NCBI RefSeq assembly: GCF_964355755.1
Contig: NC_092674.1
Location: forward strand, 13,707,001 to 13,771,000
Direction: 5' to 3'
Source of the DNA: Antedon mediterranea
Taxonomy: Eukaryota; Echinodermata; Crinoidea; Comatulida; Antedonidae
DNA: 64,000 bases
The translations under genes were made by a program, and so were the position numbers. The notes beneath the pieces were generated by a model, which was given only the letters and a program-made list of their open reading frames with translations, was not told where the DNA came from and did no database searches. Shown piece by piece: positions 1-10,543 of the stretch; the first letter of the stretch is position 1, and each line of letters opens with the position of its first letter.

Positions 1-110
1 TCCTAGTCTAGGTAGGCCTAGCTAGGCATAGGCCTAGGCCTAGGCCTAGCTGGGCCTTGGCTAGCCTACTCCTTTCTATCTAGCCTAGCTAGGTCAGGCT
101 TTTATAAATA
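1..110. repeat. AGGCCTA-rich low-complexity tract
   Basis: Closely packed overlapping copies of TAGGCCTA, CCTAGG and CTAGC. Similar clusters recur near 2195-2340, 12330-12375, 16438-16470, 19395-19510 and 22040-22260, and single TAGGCCTA words are scattered through the window. No coding or structural role is visible. Confidence 0.8.
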
Positions 111-1507
111 GCGTATCTAAACCTATGACTTTTTCATAAGATGATAGCACGTAAGTTATTGGTTCAATTAAGGTTAATAAACTGTGTATTCTATTAAATT
201 TGTAGCTCAATTTACGTACCATTTTTAAACGTCGCGGTGCACAAACCAAGTGACGTCGTCTGTGGTTTTGATTTTTGCGCGCTGTTATTTTGAACTTTGA
301 CATTACAGGTGCATCCTGATTGGCTATTATAAAATCGTGTCGTGTGTCGTGTCGTGAAAAATGGGTTGTAAACCCATTCAGTACGACCGATTTTTTCCCG
401 TACACGACACGGTTGTCGGAGACGGTTCTAATGTAAACGTTTATATTCTACAACACGTAACCCAATTTATCGTGTCGTCATCGTGTCGTTATCGTGTCGT
501 TATCGTATCTAGTGTAAATGGCGCTTTAGAAAGGGGCTACACAGAGGCTTTATTCAATGTTCAATATGTTTGTTTCTATGGAGCGCTAAAAGAGCAACGA
601 TAATAGCTGAGGACTAAAACTCAGTGGAATGCGTCAATTTCTCATGCATTTATTGGTGAAAAACACGTTTAATTTCAATATATTTGTTAATTTGTCAATA
701 TTAATGCTGTAATATGTTACTACTGATACTGTTCGATGCAATTTGAAAATGTGTTGTTACTGTACACATGTTTACACATTTTCATCAAAGGTTGTGTATT
801 ATATATTGCTCACGAGAATCATCACATCATGCTGCATCAGACACGATGGGATGTAATGAGGGTGCCACGACGATCCTGTAGTGTGTACATTCTTTTTGTT
901 CAAAATTTCGAAATATTAAAATTAATTGCACTTAAATTATTTGCTTTAAATGGCTATCTATCTTCTGATAACCATCTTTGTTTTTTTCAAAATCAGAAAT
1001 CGGAACCCAGAAATATTGTATCGCATACTGTGCGATTGTATAAGGCTATAAGGCTAGTATAAGTTGACTACAATGTTCAAATTGTTTGTTCATAATGATA
1101 ATGAAAGAGTTGGTCAAAAAGACTTCACAAATTCATTCAATACAACAACAACGTATTTATATCAAAACATTTCTCGGAATAGAAATAGATTGTAAAATTG
1201 GTATAAAAACAAACATGTTAAACGTATACAAACAACAATTGATAACAAGAAATATCTCTTACAAAAAACGCTGCTCGACATTTTAAAATTAATCATTGTT
1301 CTTTTGATTGATTTATGATTAATTATTAAAAAGATGTCCTTTAATCGCAAAGATACATACAAATCACAGATAGTTCTTTAATTATGAATCACATGCCCAT
1401 TTTTCACTAGTTAATTGTATACACAACATTTGTTTGCGCTGCTCTGTGTGGCGACATCGATGTCTATAACTAACATGCGCTTTTAAAGGAATATTATATA
1501 TTATTTT
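111..1507. other. No gene recognised
   Basis: AT-rich non-coding DNA. Irregular repeats of CGTGTCGT occur at about 334-356 and 470-510. Open frames here (for example 736-1062) have AT-driven composition, no recognisable domain and no splice-site support. Confidence 0.6.
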
Positions 1508-1675
1508 GCCATTTGTCATTAAGTATTATCTTCATGAAGCTGTTAAGGTTTTTAATAGACTTATTCAGGATCTGTTTGCAATCATGGACACAACGCTCGC
1601 TTCTCACTACCGTGGCGAAGTATTTGACATACCTAAAGCCTCTTTTCCTGTCGTCGTTAGTCGACGCTATCGTTA
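1508..1675 (+). pseudogene. Unrecognised open frame, possible LINE 5' remnant
   Basis: About 55 codons read without a stop, including the segment FNRLIQDLFAIMDTTLAS followed by HYRGEVFDIPKASFPVV. I do not recognise a domain. Its last third overlaps the left TIR of the element starting at 1632, and the LINE endonuclease frame begins immediately beyond the right TIR at 3870. One reading is that this is 5' sequence of that LINE, split by the TIR element. That is inference only; a captured host exon is the alternative. Confidence 0.25.
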
Positions 1676-2504
1676 ACAATAATCGGCGATCTCCTACGTA
1701 AACATTGAAATGTTAACGATTTACAGGAAAAGGTACTTTTTTAACTAACGACGACGATACAAAACGTCGGCGATTTACAGGAAAAGGTGTAATAATCGAC
1801 GGTAATCGACGCTACAATTCGCAATCGTTGACAATGGCAAGAGTTGAATCCAGTTCAACTCGAGCGATATCGCAACGCTAAAACGTAAGAACTGACCAAT
1901 CATCTTGGCGATACAGCACATGACGTCATGTAATCCTTTTCAATTTTAATACCTTGTCATTTTTACACGTGTTTCATAACTTATATTTTTTTGTGCAATT
2001 ATGTATGTGTACATAATATATTTTATTGTATATCTATTTATTTTTTTACTAATAATTGTAAATCTTCAAGAAGAATTTCTGTTGTTATTTTATGATGATG
2101 ATGGACAAATAAAGCATTTCAGTATTCAGTATTCAGTAATTGATGAAAAATTCTCCTACTAAACTTATTTTTGTTGCATCGAGGCGTGGTCAAAGCTAGG
2201 CCTAGCCTTGCCAAAGTGACTATAAAATGATGTTCCGGAAAGTAGGCGTGGGGATATTAGGTAGGTCTAAGTATTCTGCCTAGTCAAAATCAGTATAGAG
2301 ATATTAGTATGCCTAGGCCAGTCTCCTACACTGTGAGCCTACCTAGTTGAGGCAGCGGAATCGTCTATTCATTTTTTTCGCGTTACGACGACGTTGAGAA
2401 AGAAGACATGAGTTTTCAACTCTAACGTTCAACGCTAGAAATCAAATGTTCGCGCTATCGTTATCATTTCAACTTGATCGTTGAACTTTTAACGCGTATC
2501 CGGA

Positions 2505-3420
2505 TAAACTACCCCCCGGACAACCCCCGGACAACTATCCCCTTAGGACAACAACCCCCTTAGGACAACTACCCCCTGGACAACTACCCCCCGGACAACT
2601 ACCCCCGGACAAATAACCCATAGGAACAATTACCCCCTGACAATTACCCCTGGACAATCACCCCCCCGGGTAATTACCCCGCGGACAACTACCTCTGACA
2701 CAATACTCTCCGTAGGACAACTACCTCCTGAACCTGGACAATACTCCGAGGGCAAATAATATTTTACCTCCGTAGGACAACTAACCCCTGGACAACTACC
2801 CCCGGACAATTTCCTCCTAGGAACAATAACCCCTTTATAATTAACCCCCGGACAATTACCGCCCCCCCCCCCCGGGTAATTACCCCGCGGACAACTACCT
2901 CTGACACAATACTCCCCGTAGGAAAACCCACCCCCTGGCGTATCCGGATATTCACCCCCTGTACATTTACACCCCGGAAAACTACCCCCCGGACAACCAC
3001 CACCTGGACAACAACCCCTTTAGGACAACTACGCCTTTAGGACAACTACCCCTTTAGGACAACTACCCCCCGGACAAATATCCCCCGGACAACTACCCCC
3101 TTAGGACAACTACCCCCTGGATAACTAACCCCCGGACAATTACCCCCTAGGAACAATTACCCCCAGGACAATCACCCCCCCCCCCCCCGGGTAATTACCC
3201 CGCGGACAACTACGTCTGACACAATACTCCCCGTAGGACAACTACCTCCTGAACCTGAACAATACTGCGAGGGCAAATAATCTTTTAGGACAACTACCTC
3301 CGTAGGACAACTAACCCCTGGACAACAACCACCCAGACAACTATCCCTTTAGAACAACTACCCCCCGGACGGACAACTACCACCCAGACCATTCAACAAC
3401 CTGACTCTGCCACATTGTAT
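2505..3420 (+). repeat. Minisatellite, GGACAACTACCCCC-type unit, forward arm
   Basis: Dozens of degenerate copies of a 14-16 base unit (GGACAACTACCCCC with variants GACAACTACCCCTTTA, GGACAATTACCCC, GGACAATAACCCC). Runs of C vary between copies. A longer block near 2640-2760 is repeated near 2830-2960 and 3170-3290, so higher-order duplication has also occurred. The reverse strand is G-rich with many GGGG runs. Open frames across it are artefacts of the repeat. Confidence 0.9.
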
Positions 3421-3435
3421 AATAGGAATTAATAA

Positions 3436-3468
3436 CTATATTTTAATTCGTTACTTTGACGAATTACT
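3436..3468. other. Short hairpin between the minisatellite arms, similar to a Helitron 3' end
   Basis: AATTCGTTACTTTGACGAATT is a stem-loop lying between the two oppositely oriented arms. The same hairpin, with TTCGTCACTTTGACGAA, occurs 10 bases inside the CTAG terminus of the Helitron at 30332, and here the preceding bases are CTAT. It may be a diverged copy of that terminus. Confidence 0.35.
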
Positions 3469-3520
3469 ATTCATTATTGTAAACAAAAGTAAAAGATTGA
3501 ACATAAATATAGTCCTAAGG

Positions 3521-3800
3521 GAGGGGGTAGTTGTTCGGGGGTAGTTGTTCGGGGGTAGTTGACCGGGGGGTAGTTGACCGGGGGGTAGTTGACCGGGGGG
3601 TAGTTGACCGGGGGGTAGTTGACCGGGGAGTAGTTACCCGGGGGTAGTTGACCGGGAGTAGTTACCCGGGGGTAGTTATCCTAAGGGGTAGTTGTCCTAA
3701 GGGGTTGTTGTCCGGGGGATAGTTGTCCGGGGGTAGTTGTCCTAAGGGGGTAGTTGTCAGGGTGGTAAACATTCGGAGGGTAACTCTCTAGGGGGTAGGT
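3521..3800 (-). repeat. Minisatellite, reverse-oriented arm
   Basis: The same unit reads on the opposite strand: GGGGGTAGTTGTCC, GGGGTAGTTGACC and GGGGTAGTTACCC. Several consecutive units at about 3555-3625 are near identical (GGTAGTTGACCGGGG), suggesting recent local expansion. With the forward arm it forms a large imperfect inverted repeat around an approximately 100-base spacer. Confidence 0.9.
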
Positions 3801-3871
3801 GTCCTAGAACCCTTTTAACGATCAACGATGATAGCGTCGAATGACGTCGCCAGGAAAACAGGCTTTAGGAA

Positions 3872-4672
3872 ATGAAGCGACGTAAGAGAGGGAAAGCCGC
3901 AGGTGTTCGCAAACGTCTCCGTTCCAGGCATTTTCGACCGTACTTACCAATACTTATCATCGGGAATCTACGATCGATTAATAACAAGGTAGACGAACTT
4001 AGAGCTTGTGTGAAATATTTCCATGACTACAGATCGGCATGCATTCTCGCATTCACCGAAACTTGGCTTTGTGAGAAGATAACCGATACCCATGTGGAAA
4101 TAGATGGATTTAAGCTGTTTCAGAGGAGATAGATCTGGTGATATCGGCAAGGATAAGGGTGGAGGACTGATTGTTTATGTTAATAATCAAGATTGTCATC
4201 CAAACAATGCTACATTAAAGAAATCCATCTGCACCCCGAATGTTGAAGTATTGGTTGTGTCGGTATGGCCGTATTACATACCAAGAGAATTCTCCAACAT
4301 AGTTATCCTAACTGTGTACATTCCACATAGGAAATTAGCTAAATCAGCAGCAATTGAAGTGGGTGAAAACATAAATGATATTGAGTCTTCTTGTCCTGAG
4401 GCATGCATTATAATGACTTCAACCACGGTACCTTAAATAAAAGTAGTGTATATTACTACCAATACGTGTCTTGTGGTACCCGGGATGCAGCCACATTGTA
4501 CATCTGTTACTCCAATGTGAAAAACGCGTACTCGTCGACGAAACTACCGAACTTAGGAGCTTCCGATCACAACTTAGTTCTCCTAAGTCCGAAATATAAG
4601 CCCATCGTACAAAGACAGAAACCGAGGAAGATAGTAGTGGAATGTTGGTCGCCGGAAAATATTGATCGATAA
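3872..4672 (+). pseudogene. LINE endonuclease domain, frameshifted
   Basis: Three successive frames (3872-4132, about 4104-4436, about 4403-4672) together carry an exonuclease-endonuclease-phosphatase fold typical of CR1/Rex1 LINEs: a basic start KRRKRGKAAGVRKRL, NLRSINNKVDEL, FTETWL, GGGLIVYVNN, YYIPREFSN, VYIPHR and the terminal GASDHNLVLLSPKYKP. The catalytic E of ETWL and the D/H of SDHN are visible. The frames are offset by small indels near 4130 and 4430, where the expected GDFN motif is disturbed, so no functional protein can be made. Confidence 0.85.
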
Positions 4673-5063
4673 AAAGGTGAACTTGACGCCACCGACTGGT
4701 CTGTTTTTACTGAAAATTCGTCAAATATAAATGAATTGACAGAATCCGTGTGTTCATATATTGGTTTCTGCACAGACATCGCGATACCCTCAAGAAATTA
4801 AGTTATACAGCAATAACAAGCCATGGATCACTTCGAGTGTTAAAGCAATCATCAATAGGAAAAAATCGCGTTCAAAAGCGGTGACAAAGATCAACTTAAA
4901 ATCATCCAACATGAACTTAAAAGTGAAATAAAGGAACAGAAACGTAATATAAGAAGAAAATTGAAAATAATCTCGGTGGTAACGACGCAAACAAAGTCTG
5001 GAAAGGCATGCGACAAATGAGTGGTTACTCAAGCGTATCAAAGCCGGACGTAAAAATAGTAAT

Positions 5064-5935
5064 ATGAATGAACAATACGCAAAAATGAACTTAACAACTT
5101 CTATAACAGGTTTGACAAATAATTATGATTTTGCATCTGAACAGAAGGTTATCGAGGACACCCTACTATCCGATCACGACGCCTGTGCATACGAGTTCCA
5201 AACTGATGTAGCCGAAGTGAGGAGATATTTTTCCCGCCAGAAACCTTCTAAGGCAACTGGCCCGGACTTTAGGCCTATCTAATCAAATATTATTAAAACA
5301 TGTTCTTCACAGGTAGCTGGAATTTTTACTACCATTTTTAATGTAATATACTCTCATCTTGAAGGCGTAACTAAATTCGGTCACTCTGTGAGAATCATGT
5401 ATTATGACTTTAGCTCCGCCTTCAACACTATTCAACCTCACCGTCTAATTAATAAATTGTTTAATATGGAACTCCCGCGCTCACTAATATTCTTTATATA
5501 TAATTTTCTAGTAAATCGTAGTCAACATGTTAAATTAAGTACAGGAGCCATCTCGGATTTAATTTTTACAAACACAGGCACACCCCAGGGTACAGTGTTG
5601 GCTCCATTTTTATTTTCAGTCTATACCGCTGACTTTAGATCTAATGACCAAACCTCCTGTCCTGCTATTAAATTCGCTGACGACACTGCTCTCATTGGGT
5701 TACTCAGGGGGATGATTATTCTCAGTATATTTCAGAAATTAAACGATTTGTAGAATATTGTGATTTAAATTATTTGGAATTCAACGTCTCGAAAACCAAA
5801 GAGATGGTGATAGATTTCGGACTAAAAAGAGGGTCGAGGCTAAAGACATGCTAATAAAGAATGCTAAAGTAGATAGGGTATCTATTTTTAAGTATTTGGG
5901 GGTGGTTTTTGATGAATATCTGTCCTGGGGTAACA
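5064..5935 (+). pseudogene. LINE reverse transcriptase, partial and broken
   Basis: The segment after 5064 contains RQKPSKATGPDF, the conserved entry to LINE RT. It is followed by a deletion and then, at about 5388-5753, YYDFSSAFNTIQPHRL (motif A, D and AFN), NTGTPQGTVLAPFLFSVY (motif B) and KFADDTALIGL (motif C with catalytic ADD). A frameshift near 5730 moves into the FNVSKTKEMVIDFG frame, and the YLGVVFD motif ends the copy. It is a fossil of the same general family as the insert at 22403-23477. Confidence 0.85.
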
Positions 5936-5984
5936 CATAAATTACATTATAAAGAAACAAAATTCACGCATGTCGATAGCCACA

Positions 5985-6179
5985 TCCTTTGTATGTTTTA
6001 TTTGTCAGTGATTAGCTCGTGTGCACTTTAAAGAACCTAATACATCTTTCGAGACGAGTAGGGGGTTACCCCGGTGTATTAGTACATCACAGCCACTGAT
6101 CACCAACTGGGCCTTCTGGGATTCCAGTCTTTGACTGAAGAGGTTACCCAGTATAAATATAAATTTCAATCAATCAATT
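5985..6179 (+). repeat. SINE- or LINE-tail-like repeat with CAAT tail
   Basis: A GC-richer stretch (TCGAGACGAGTAGGGGGTTA, GGGCCTTCTGGGATTCCAG) ends in AAATTTCAATCAATCAATT. A short-period (CAAT) 3' tail is typical of CR1/L2-group retroposons or SINEs that borrow their tails. No pol III A/B boxes were identified. Confidence 0.4.
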
Positions 6180-6527
6180 ATTCGCACATCTATCATTGTA
6201 CATCATAGTCCTCTGTAGGCCGGTAGATTGATTGATTTATATCTATAATTATTTCATTAATATCCTAAAACCATACGTAGGCCTAATTGTTTGCATAATA
6301 AAAGACACGACAGACGTATATTCTCTATATAATATATTAATTACAGTACATATAAATAGAGGTAAATTATTATATGCCTAATATAACATTATGCCTAATA
6401 TAACATTATGCCTAATATAATATTTAAACGTGTTTACAAATGGCCATTTTGAAAAGACAGTCCTTCTCCGAGACCTGTGAAATACAAAAAAAAATTAATT
6501 TAATGATTGATAATAAATATTTATTAA
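6180..6527. repeat. AT-rich flank with short tandem repeat
   Basis: No gene. At about 6373-6422 the 17-base word CCTAATATAACATTATG occurs in tandem, two full copies plus a partial one. The interval ends at the target site of the LTR retrotransposon. Confidence 0.6.
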
Positions 6528-6532
6528 CCAAG
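6528..6532. repeat. Target-site duplication CCAAG (left)
   Basis: CCAAG directly precedes the left LTR and is repeated at 16200-16204 directly after the right LTR. A 5-bp duplication is normal for Ty3/gypsy integrases. Confidence 0.9.
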
Positions 6533-6938
6533 TGTAGTGAAAATTTATTTTAGTTGGTTCCGAGCTTTCTCAGGCGTATATATTTCCACGCGACGTACAC
6601 AGCTGTCACTGAATGATAACTCATACAAAAAGTATATTTAACTCAACTAGAACTTTTATTCCTTGTAATTCGATTAATACATCTTTCTACCACTACCAGT
6701 CAAGCCTTAATAAATTCTTTATCATCTTTCCGTTTATCTACTCTGATCTTATTCTCTCTTTTCCTTAATATCTATTACATTCCACTTTTATACTGGACAT
6801 GCAAATTTTAGGCTTCAGAGGAGGATAACATTTTCTCTCCAAAATTTATACGATTTTGATTGGCTAATAATATAAGGCGGACCTGGTCTAAAGCATCCTT
6901 CTCTAAACACAGAGAATCACAACATCAATAATATGACA
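6533..6938 (-). repeat. 3' LTR
   Basis: Reads TGTAGTGAAAATTT... to ...ATAATATGACA on the plus strand, 406 bases. It matches 12817-13069 plus 16048-16199 with about ten substitutions and a few short indels (for example AATAAATTCTTT against ATTTTCTTT). Confidence 0.95.
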
Positions 6939-6951
6939 TTCCCTTTTTTGG
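6939..6951 (-). promoter_or_regulatory. Polypurine tract
   Basis: On the minus strand AAAAAAGGGAA lies directly before the 3' LTR start TGTCATAT, the standard position for plus-strand DNA priming. Confidence 0.8.
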
Positions 6952-7040
6952 GAAAAAGATTGTGTCAATCTTTCCAAAAATTTAACATTTAAAACCATTT
7001 TACTTTAAACTATCTACTAATAACACCTCTATAATATTAT

Positions 7041-8978
7041 TTATGCACGGCTTAATCCATCTGCATTTCCATTTAATGATTCTTTCTTGTAAATAACTTT
7101 AAATTTATATCCTTGTAAAAACAGAGCCCATCTCATAAGTCTAACATTGGCACCCTTCATTGAGTCCATCCATCTCAATGCCTGGTGGTCAGTATGAACT
7201 TGAAATTCACAACCATACAGATAATACTTAAGTTTATTGATAGCCCAAACAATAGAGAGGCACTCTTTTTCTGGCACAGAATATCTCTGCTCATGTACGG
7301 ATAACTTTCTACTTAAGTACACAATGGGATAATCATTACCCTCACCATCTATTTGGCTCAGCACTGCACCTATGCCATAATTTGAGGCATCGGTTTGCAA
7401 TATAAACATCTTATCAAAATTTGGGGCTTTTAATACATTATCATCAGTAAGTCGTTTCTTTAAAGTTACAAAGGCATTTTCACATTGTTCATTCCACTTA
7501 ACGGTATTACGTTTACTCTTTAAAGTTAAATCAATCAATGGCTTAGCAATATCGGCATAGTTCTGTACAAATTTTCTGTAATAGCCAGTTAATCCGAGAA
7601 ATGATCGGACTTGTTTCTTAGACAAAGGTCTGGGGAACTTTTCCACAGCCTCAACCTTATCAATCATGGGTCTAATTTCTCCATTACCAATCTTATGCCC
7701 CAGAAATTCTACCTGTGCATAGGCAATTTTACATTTCAAAGGCTTTGCTGTCAATCCAGCACTACTTAATCTTTCTAATACATCATTCAAATGAAAAATA
7801 TGATCTTTCCAAGTTTGACTATAAATACATATGTCATCTATATATGCCTTAGCATATCCCTCAGTACCTTGTAATATATTATCCATTAATCTTTGGAAAG
7901 TACTAGAGCTATTTTGCATACCAAATGGAAGTACATTGTAACAATACTGTCCAAATTGTGTAATAAATGCTGATTTGTCTTTGGTCTTAGGATCCAGAGG
8001 CACCTGGTAAAATCCTTTAGTTAGATCTAACGTAGTTATGTATATTGCGGATGATACCTCATCCAACATTTCGTCTATGCGAGGCATAACATAAGGGTCA
8101 AATTGTGTAGTCTTATTTAGTGATCTAAAATCTGTCACCATTCTAATTTGGTTCTGGCCTTTCTTCAGGGCAATAATAGGTGCAGCATAGGCACTAACTG
8201 TAGGTTCTATTATACCCATAGCCAACATACTATCTAATTCTTCTTTCAATTTACCCTTTAATGCTTGGGGCGTTCTATATGCCCTATGCCTTATAGGCAT
8301 TTCACCATTAGTCTTAATTTCATGTGTCACTAAGTGAGTTCTACCTGGTACATCCGAGAATACATTCTGTTGGTACTTTAACAATTCTGTTAATTGTTTA
8401 GTTTGTGTATCATTTAAATTACTACTAACGTTAACATCTCTCCATGTTTGTGATTGATGATAAGACAATCCTATGTCTATTTCACTATCTAACTCATTGT
8501 CATGGACTGTTGTTTCATTTAAGTCTACTTCTTCAATCGACTGAACATTTGTTACTACATAATAACCATCTTTACTTATTTCTACTTTATCATACCATCT
8601 CTTTAACATATTAACATGTAGAATTTGTTTTTCTTTTCTTCTACCTCCTATGTATATTTCATAATTTACATCATTGACCTTTTTTGTAACAGTGAAGGGG
8701 CCTTGCCATTTACTGCCTAACTTACTATTTCCTACTGGAAGGAATATCAACACTTTGTCCCCTTCTACAAATTCTCTATCAATAGCATTCTTGTTATAAT
8801 TGTGGGACATAATTTCTTGTTGTTCAAGTTTGTTTACATTAGCATCTTTCATTAATTCCTCCATTTTTTCTCTTATGTCTAACATGTATTTGATAACATC
8901 AGTAGATGTTTCTTCATCTTCTACCCAATTACTTTTGAGTAAACTCAAGGGTCCCCTCACCTCTCTACCATAAAGCAA
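7041..8978 (-). CDS. Pol C-terminal part: integrase tail, reverse transcriptase, RNase H
   Basis: 645 codons. Residues 1-130 are the integrase C-terminal region, starting with the gypsy-type LYGREVRGPL and ending near HVNMLKRWY. RT follows: PIRHRAYRTP near 229, APIIALKKG near 266, MVTDFRSLNKTT near 280, LDLTKGFYQVPL near 317, LPFGMQNSSSTFQRLM near 350 and the catalytic YIDD at 379-382. RNase H spans about 525-645 with D530, E571, D597 and D640. The ORF is in the -1 frame relative to the upstream pol ORF. Integrase-like motifs run across the junction, so the two ORFs were originally continuous and were split by an indel near 9035. Confidence 0.93.
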   Translation of the reverse strand: MLYGREVRGPLSLLKSNWVEDEETSTDVIKYMLDIREKMEELMKDANVNKLEQQEIMSHNYNKNAIDREFVEGDKVLIFLPVGNSKLGSKWQGPFTVTKKVNDVNYEIYIGGRRKEKQILHVNMLKRWYDKVEISKDGYYVVTNVQSIEEVDLNETTVHDNELDSEIDIGLSYHQSQTWRDVNVSSNLNDTQTKQLTELLKYQQNVFSDVPGRTHLVTHEIKTNGEMPIRHRAYRTPQALKGKLKEELDSMLAMGIIEPTVSAYAAPIIALKKGQNQIRMVTDFRSLNKTTQFDPYVMPRIDEMLDEVSSAIYITTLDLTKGFYQVPLDPKTKDKSAFITQFGQYCYNVLPFGMQNSSSTFQRLMDNILQGTEGYAKAYIDDICIYSQTWKDHIFHLNDVLERLSSAGLTAKPLKCKIAYAQVEFLGHKIGNGEIRPMIDKVEAVEKFPRPLSKKQVRSFLGLTGYYRKFVQNYADIAKPLIDLTLKSKRNTVKWNEQCENAFVTLKKRLTDDNVLKAPNFDKMFILQTDASNYGIGAVLSQIDGEGNDYPIVYLSRKLSVHEQRYSVPEKECLSIVWAINKLKYYLYGCEFQVHTDHQALRWMDSMKGANVRLMRWALFLQGYKFKVIYKKESLNGNADGLSRA

Positions 8979-10543
8979 TTTAAAAGGTGAATGGCCCGTC
9001 GCTTTACTAGGAACTTCTCTGTATGCAAACAGAAAGAGGGTATGTAGTTATCCCAATTTTTTCTTTGCTTAACTGTAAGTGTCCTTATCATATTTTTCAA
9101 TGTACCGTGAAATCTTTCAACAAGCCCATTGCTTTGGGGGTGGTACACTGTAGTCTTTAATTGATTAATCCCCAACATACTACATATAGATTGCATAATT
9201 GAAGACATGAAATTAGTTCCTTGATCATGTACAATCTCTTCGGGTAATCCTACTCTAGTAAAGACTTCTATTAGAGCCCTGTCTACTGTTTCAGCTCTAA
9301 CATTGGGTAACGGGATAGCATCCGGATATCTCGTAGCATAGTCAATTATAGTAAGCATATATTTGTTATTACGGCTTGTTCTAGATAAGGGTCCAACAAT
9401 GTCTATCGCTATACGTTTAAATGGTGTACTTATAATCGGTAATGGTATCAAAGTATGTTTCATTTTACTTTTACCCTTATCTAACTTTTGGCATTCCTTA
9501 CAGACTTTACAATAGACTACCATATCTTTAAATAGACCTGGCCAATAGAATTGGTTCAGGACCCTACTTTTAGTTTTCTCAACACCCATGTGACCTGCAA
9601 ATGGCACATTATGACCTAAGTGTAATACACCCTGTCTACACTGAGTGGGTAATACAATCTGTTCCACTTGGTTATTCTTATCTTTAATACTACTCCAATT
9701 TCTCATCAATATACCTTGTCTCATAAAGAAACATACCCTATGCTGACCTATTTCTTCAATAGGGACTACCCTGTCAAACACTCCTTTGAGTGAGTCATCC
9801 TTAGTTTGCAATTTGATTAGTTCTTGTTTAGTTAGGTTCAGCTTGTGCTGTTGTTCATAAGTTTTACGTTTGACTGTTTTATCTTTAGCTTTATCCTCAT
9901 TTTCGTCAAACAAATTATTCATTTCTGTTCCATTCATATCATCTAAACACTTAGTTTTATTTACTTTGTTGTCATTTACTACTGTTTTCAACCATTGTAC
10001 ATTAGTTTCTTTAGGCGGCTCTTCTATCGGCTTAAAGTTACTATCTTTCCCTAACAATATCATTTCGTCTAGTATTCTAACATCATTTTCTATTCTGGCT
10101 TGCTCCCTAGTTAGGACGAACATTTCTTTAGCCATAGTTTCCCCACAATTCTGGTCCAAATCATGACCCAATAACATATCCCTCTGTAATCCTTCGATTA
10201 CGGCTACAATCACTTTTCCTGTCACTATCTTACTTTCTATAGCTACCTCAGCTAAGGGGACGATAATATCGCCTCCTATACCTCTTAACGTAACCCATTT
10301 TCCTGGCAAGTAACATTTGTTAGGCACTAAACTTTCCTTAACAGCTGACTGGGTACATCCCGAGTCTCTAAGCATAGTTATATCCTGTCCTTCTAATTTT
10401 CTTGGTATTGTACACTTCTCCATTTTATTTTCTACACTATCCATAACTACTTGGGGTCTATCTGATTTTTTTCCTTCACATCTTAAGCCATCTTTCACAT
10501 TCGGGCCCTTCTTAGTGTCATAAGTCTTTCCTTTTGCTACCAT
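8957..10543 (-). CDS. Pol N-terminal part: protease and integrase
   Basis: 528 codons. A retroviral-type aspartic protease motif DSG is at 60-62 and LLGHD near 124. The integrase HHCC zinc finger (HLGH...FAGH...C..C) lies around 308-356. The catalytic core shows D in IDIVGPL, D in VHDQGTNF and E476 in GLVERFHGT, a complete D,D-35-E set. The ATG overlaps the last codons of gag in the -1 frame, a normal arrangement for -1 frameshift expression. The last ~25 residues are out of frame: the expected integrase sequence continues in the downstream ORF. Confidence 0.92.
   Translation of the reverse strand: MVAKGKTYDTKKGPNVKDGLRCEGKKSDRPQVVMDSVENKMEKCTIPRKLEGQDITMLRDSGCTQSAVKESLVPNKCYLPGKWVTLRGIGGDIIVPLAEVAIESKIVTGKVIVAVIEGLQRDMLLGHDLDQNCGETMAKEMFVLTREQARIENDVRILDEMILLGKDSNFKPIEEPPKETNVQWLKTVVNDNKVNKTKCLDDMNGTEMNNLFDENEDKAKDKTVKRKTYEQQHKLNLTKQELIKLQTKDDSLKGVFDRVVPIEEIGQHRVCFFMRQGILMRNWSSIKDKNNQVEQIVLPTQCRQGVLHLGHNVPFAGHMGVEKTKSRVLNQFYWPGLFKDMVVYCKVCKECQKLDKGKSKMKHTLIPLPIISTPFKRIAIDIVGPLSRTSRNNKYMLTIIDYATRYPDAIPLPNVRAETVDRALIEVFTRVGLPEEIVHDQGTNFMSSIMQSICSMLGINQLKTTVYHPQSNGLVERFHGTLKNMIRTLTVKQRKNWDNYIPSFCLHTEKFLVKRRAIHLLNCFMVER

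Larger units (their letters stand above)
1632..3869. mobile_element. Non-autonomous TIR element carrying a minisatellite
   Basis: The left end starts CCTAAAGCCTCTTTTCCTG and continues to GTCGACGCTATCG at about 1673. The reverse complement of 3820-3869 gives CCTAAAGCCTGTTTTCCTGG and then a matching TTCGACGCTATC. The two arms form an imperfect inverted repeat of about 45 bases. No transposase is present; the interior is mostly the two-orientation minisatellite. No convincing target duplication was found, so the boundaries rest on the inverted repeat alone. Confidence 0.45.
3870..5935 (+). mobile_element. Decayed CR1/Rex1-like LINE
   Basis: A plus-strand non-LTR retrotransposon remnant. An apurinic-like endonuclease region is followed by a linker and reverse transcriptase palm motifs, broken by several frameshifts, stops and an internal deletion between about 5340 and 5385 that removes the fingers. 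The copy ends soon after the YLGVVFDEYLSWG segment near 5930, so the thumb region and 3' tail are missing. Family placement rests on the endonuclease motif order and the F-ADD-TALIG RT signature; it is not a phylogeny. Confidence 0.85.

Noticed and set aside
2764-3003. Open frame in the minisatellite (glycine/valine-rich repeats)
   Set aside because: A by-product of the 15-base repeat; no start context or domain, and the repeat breaks the frame elsewhere.
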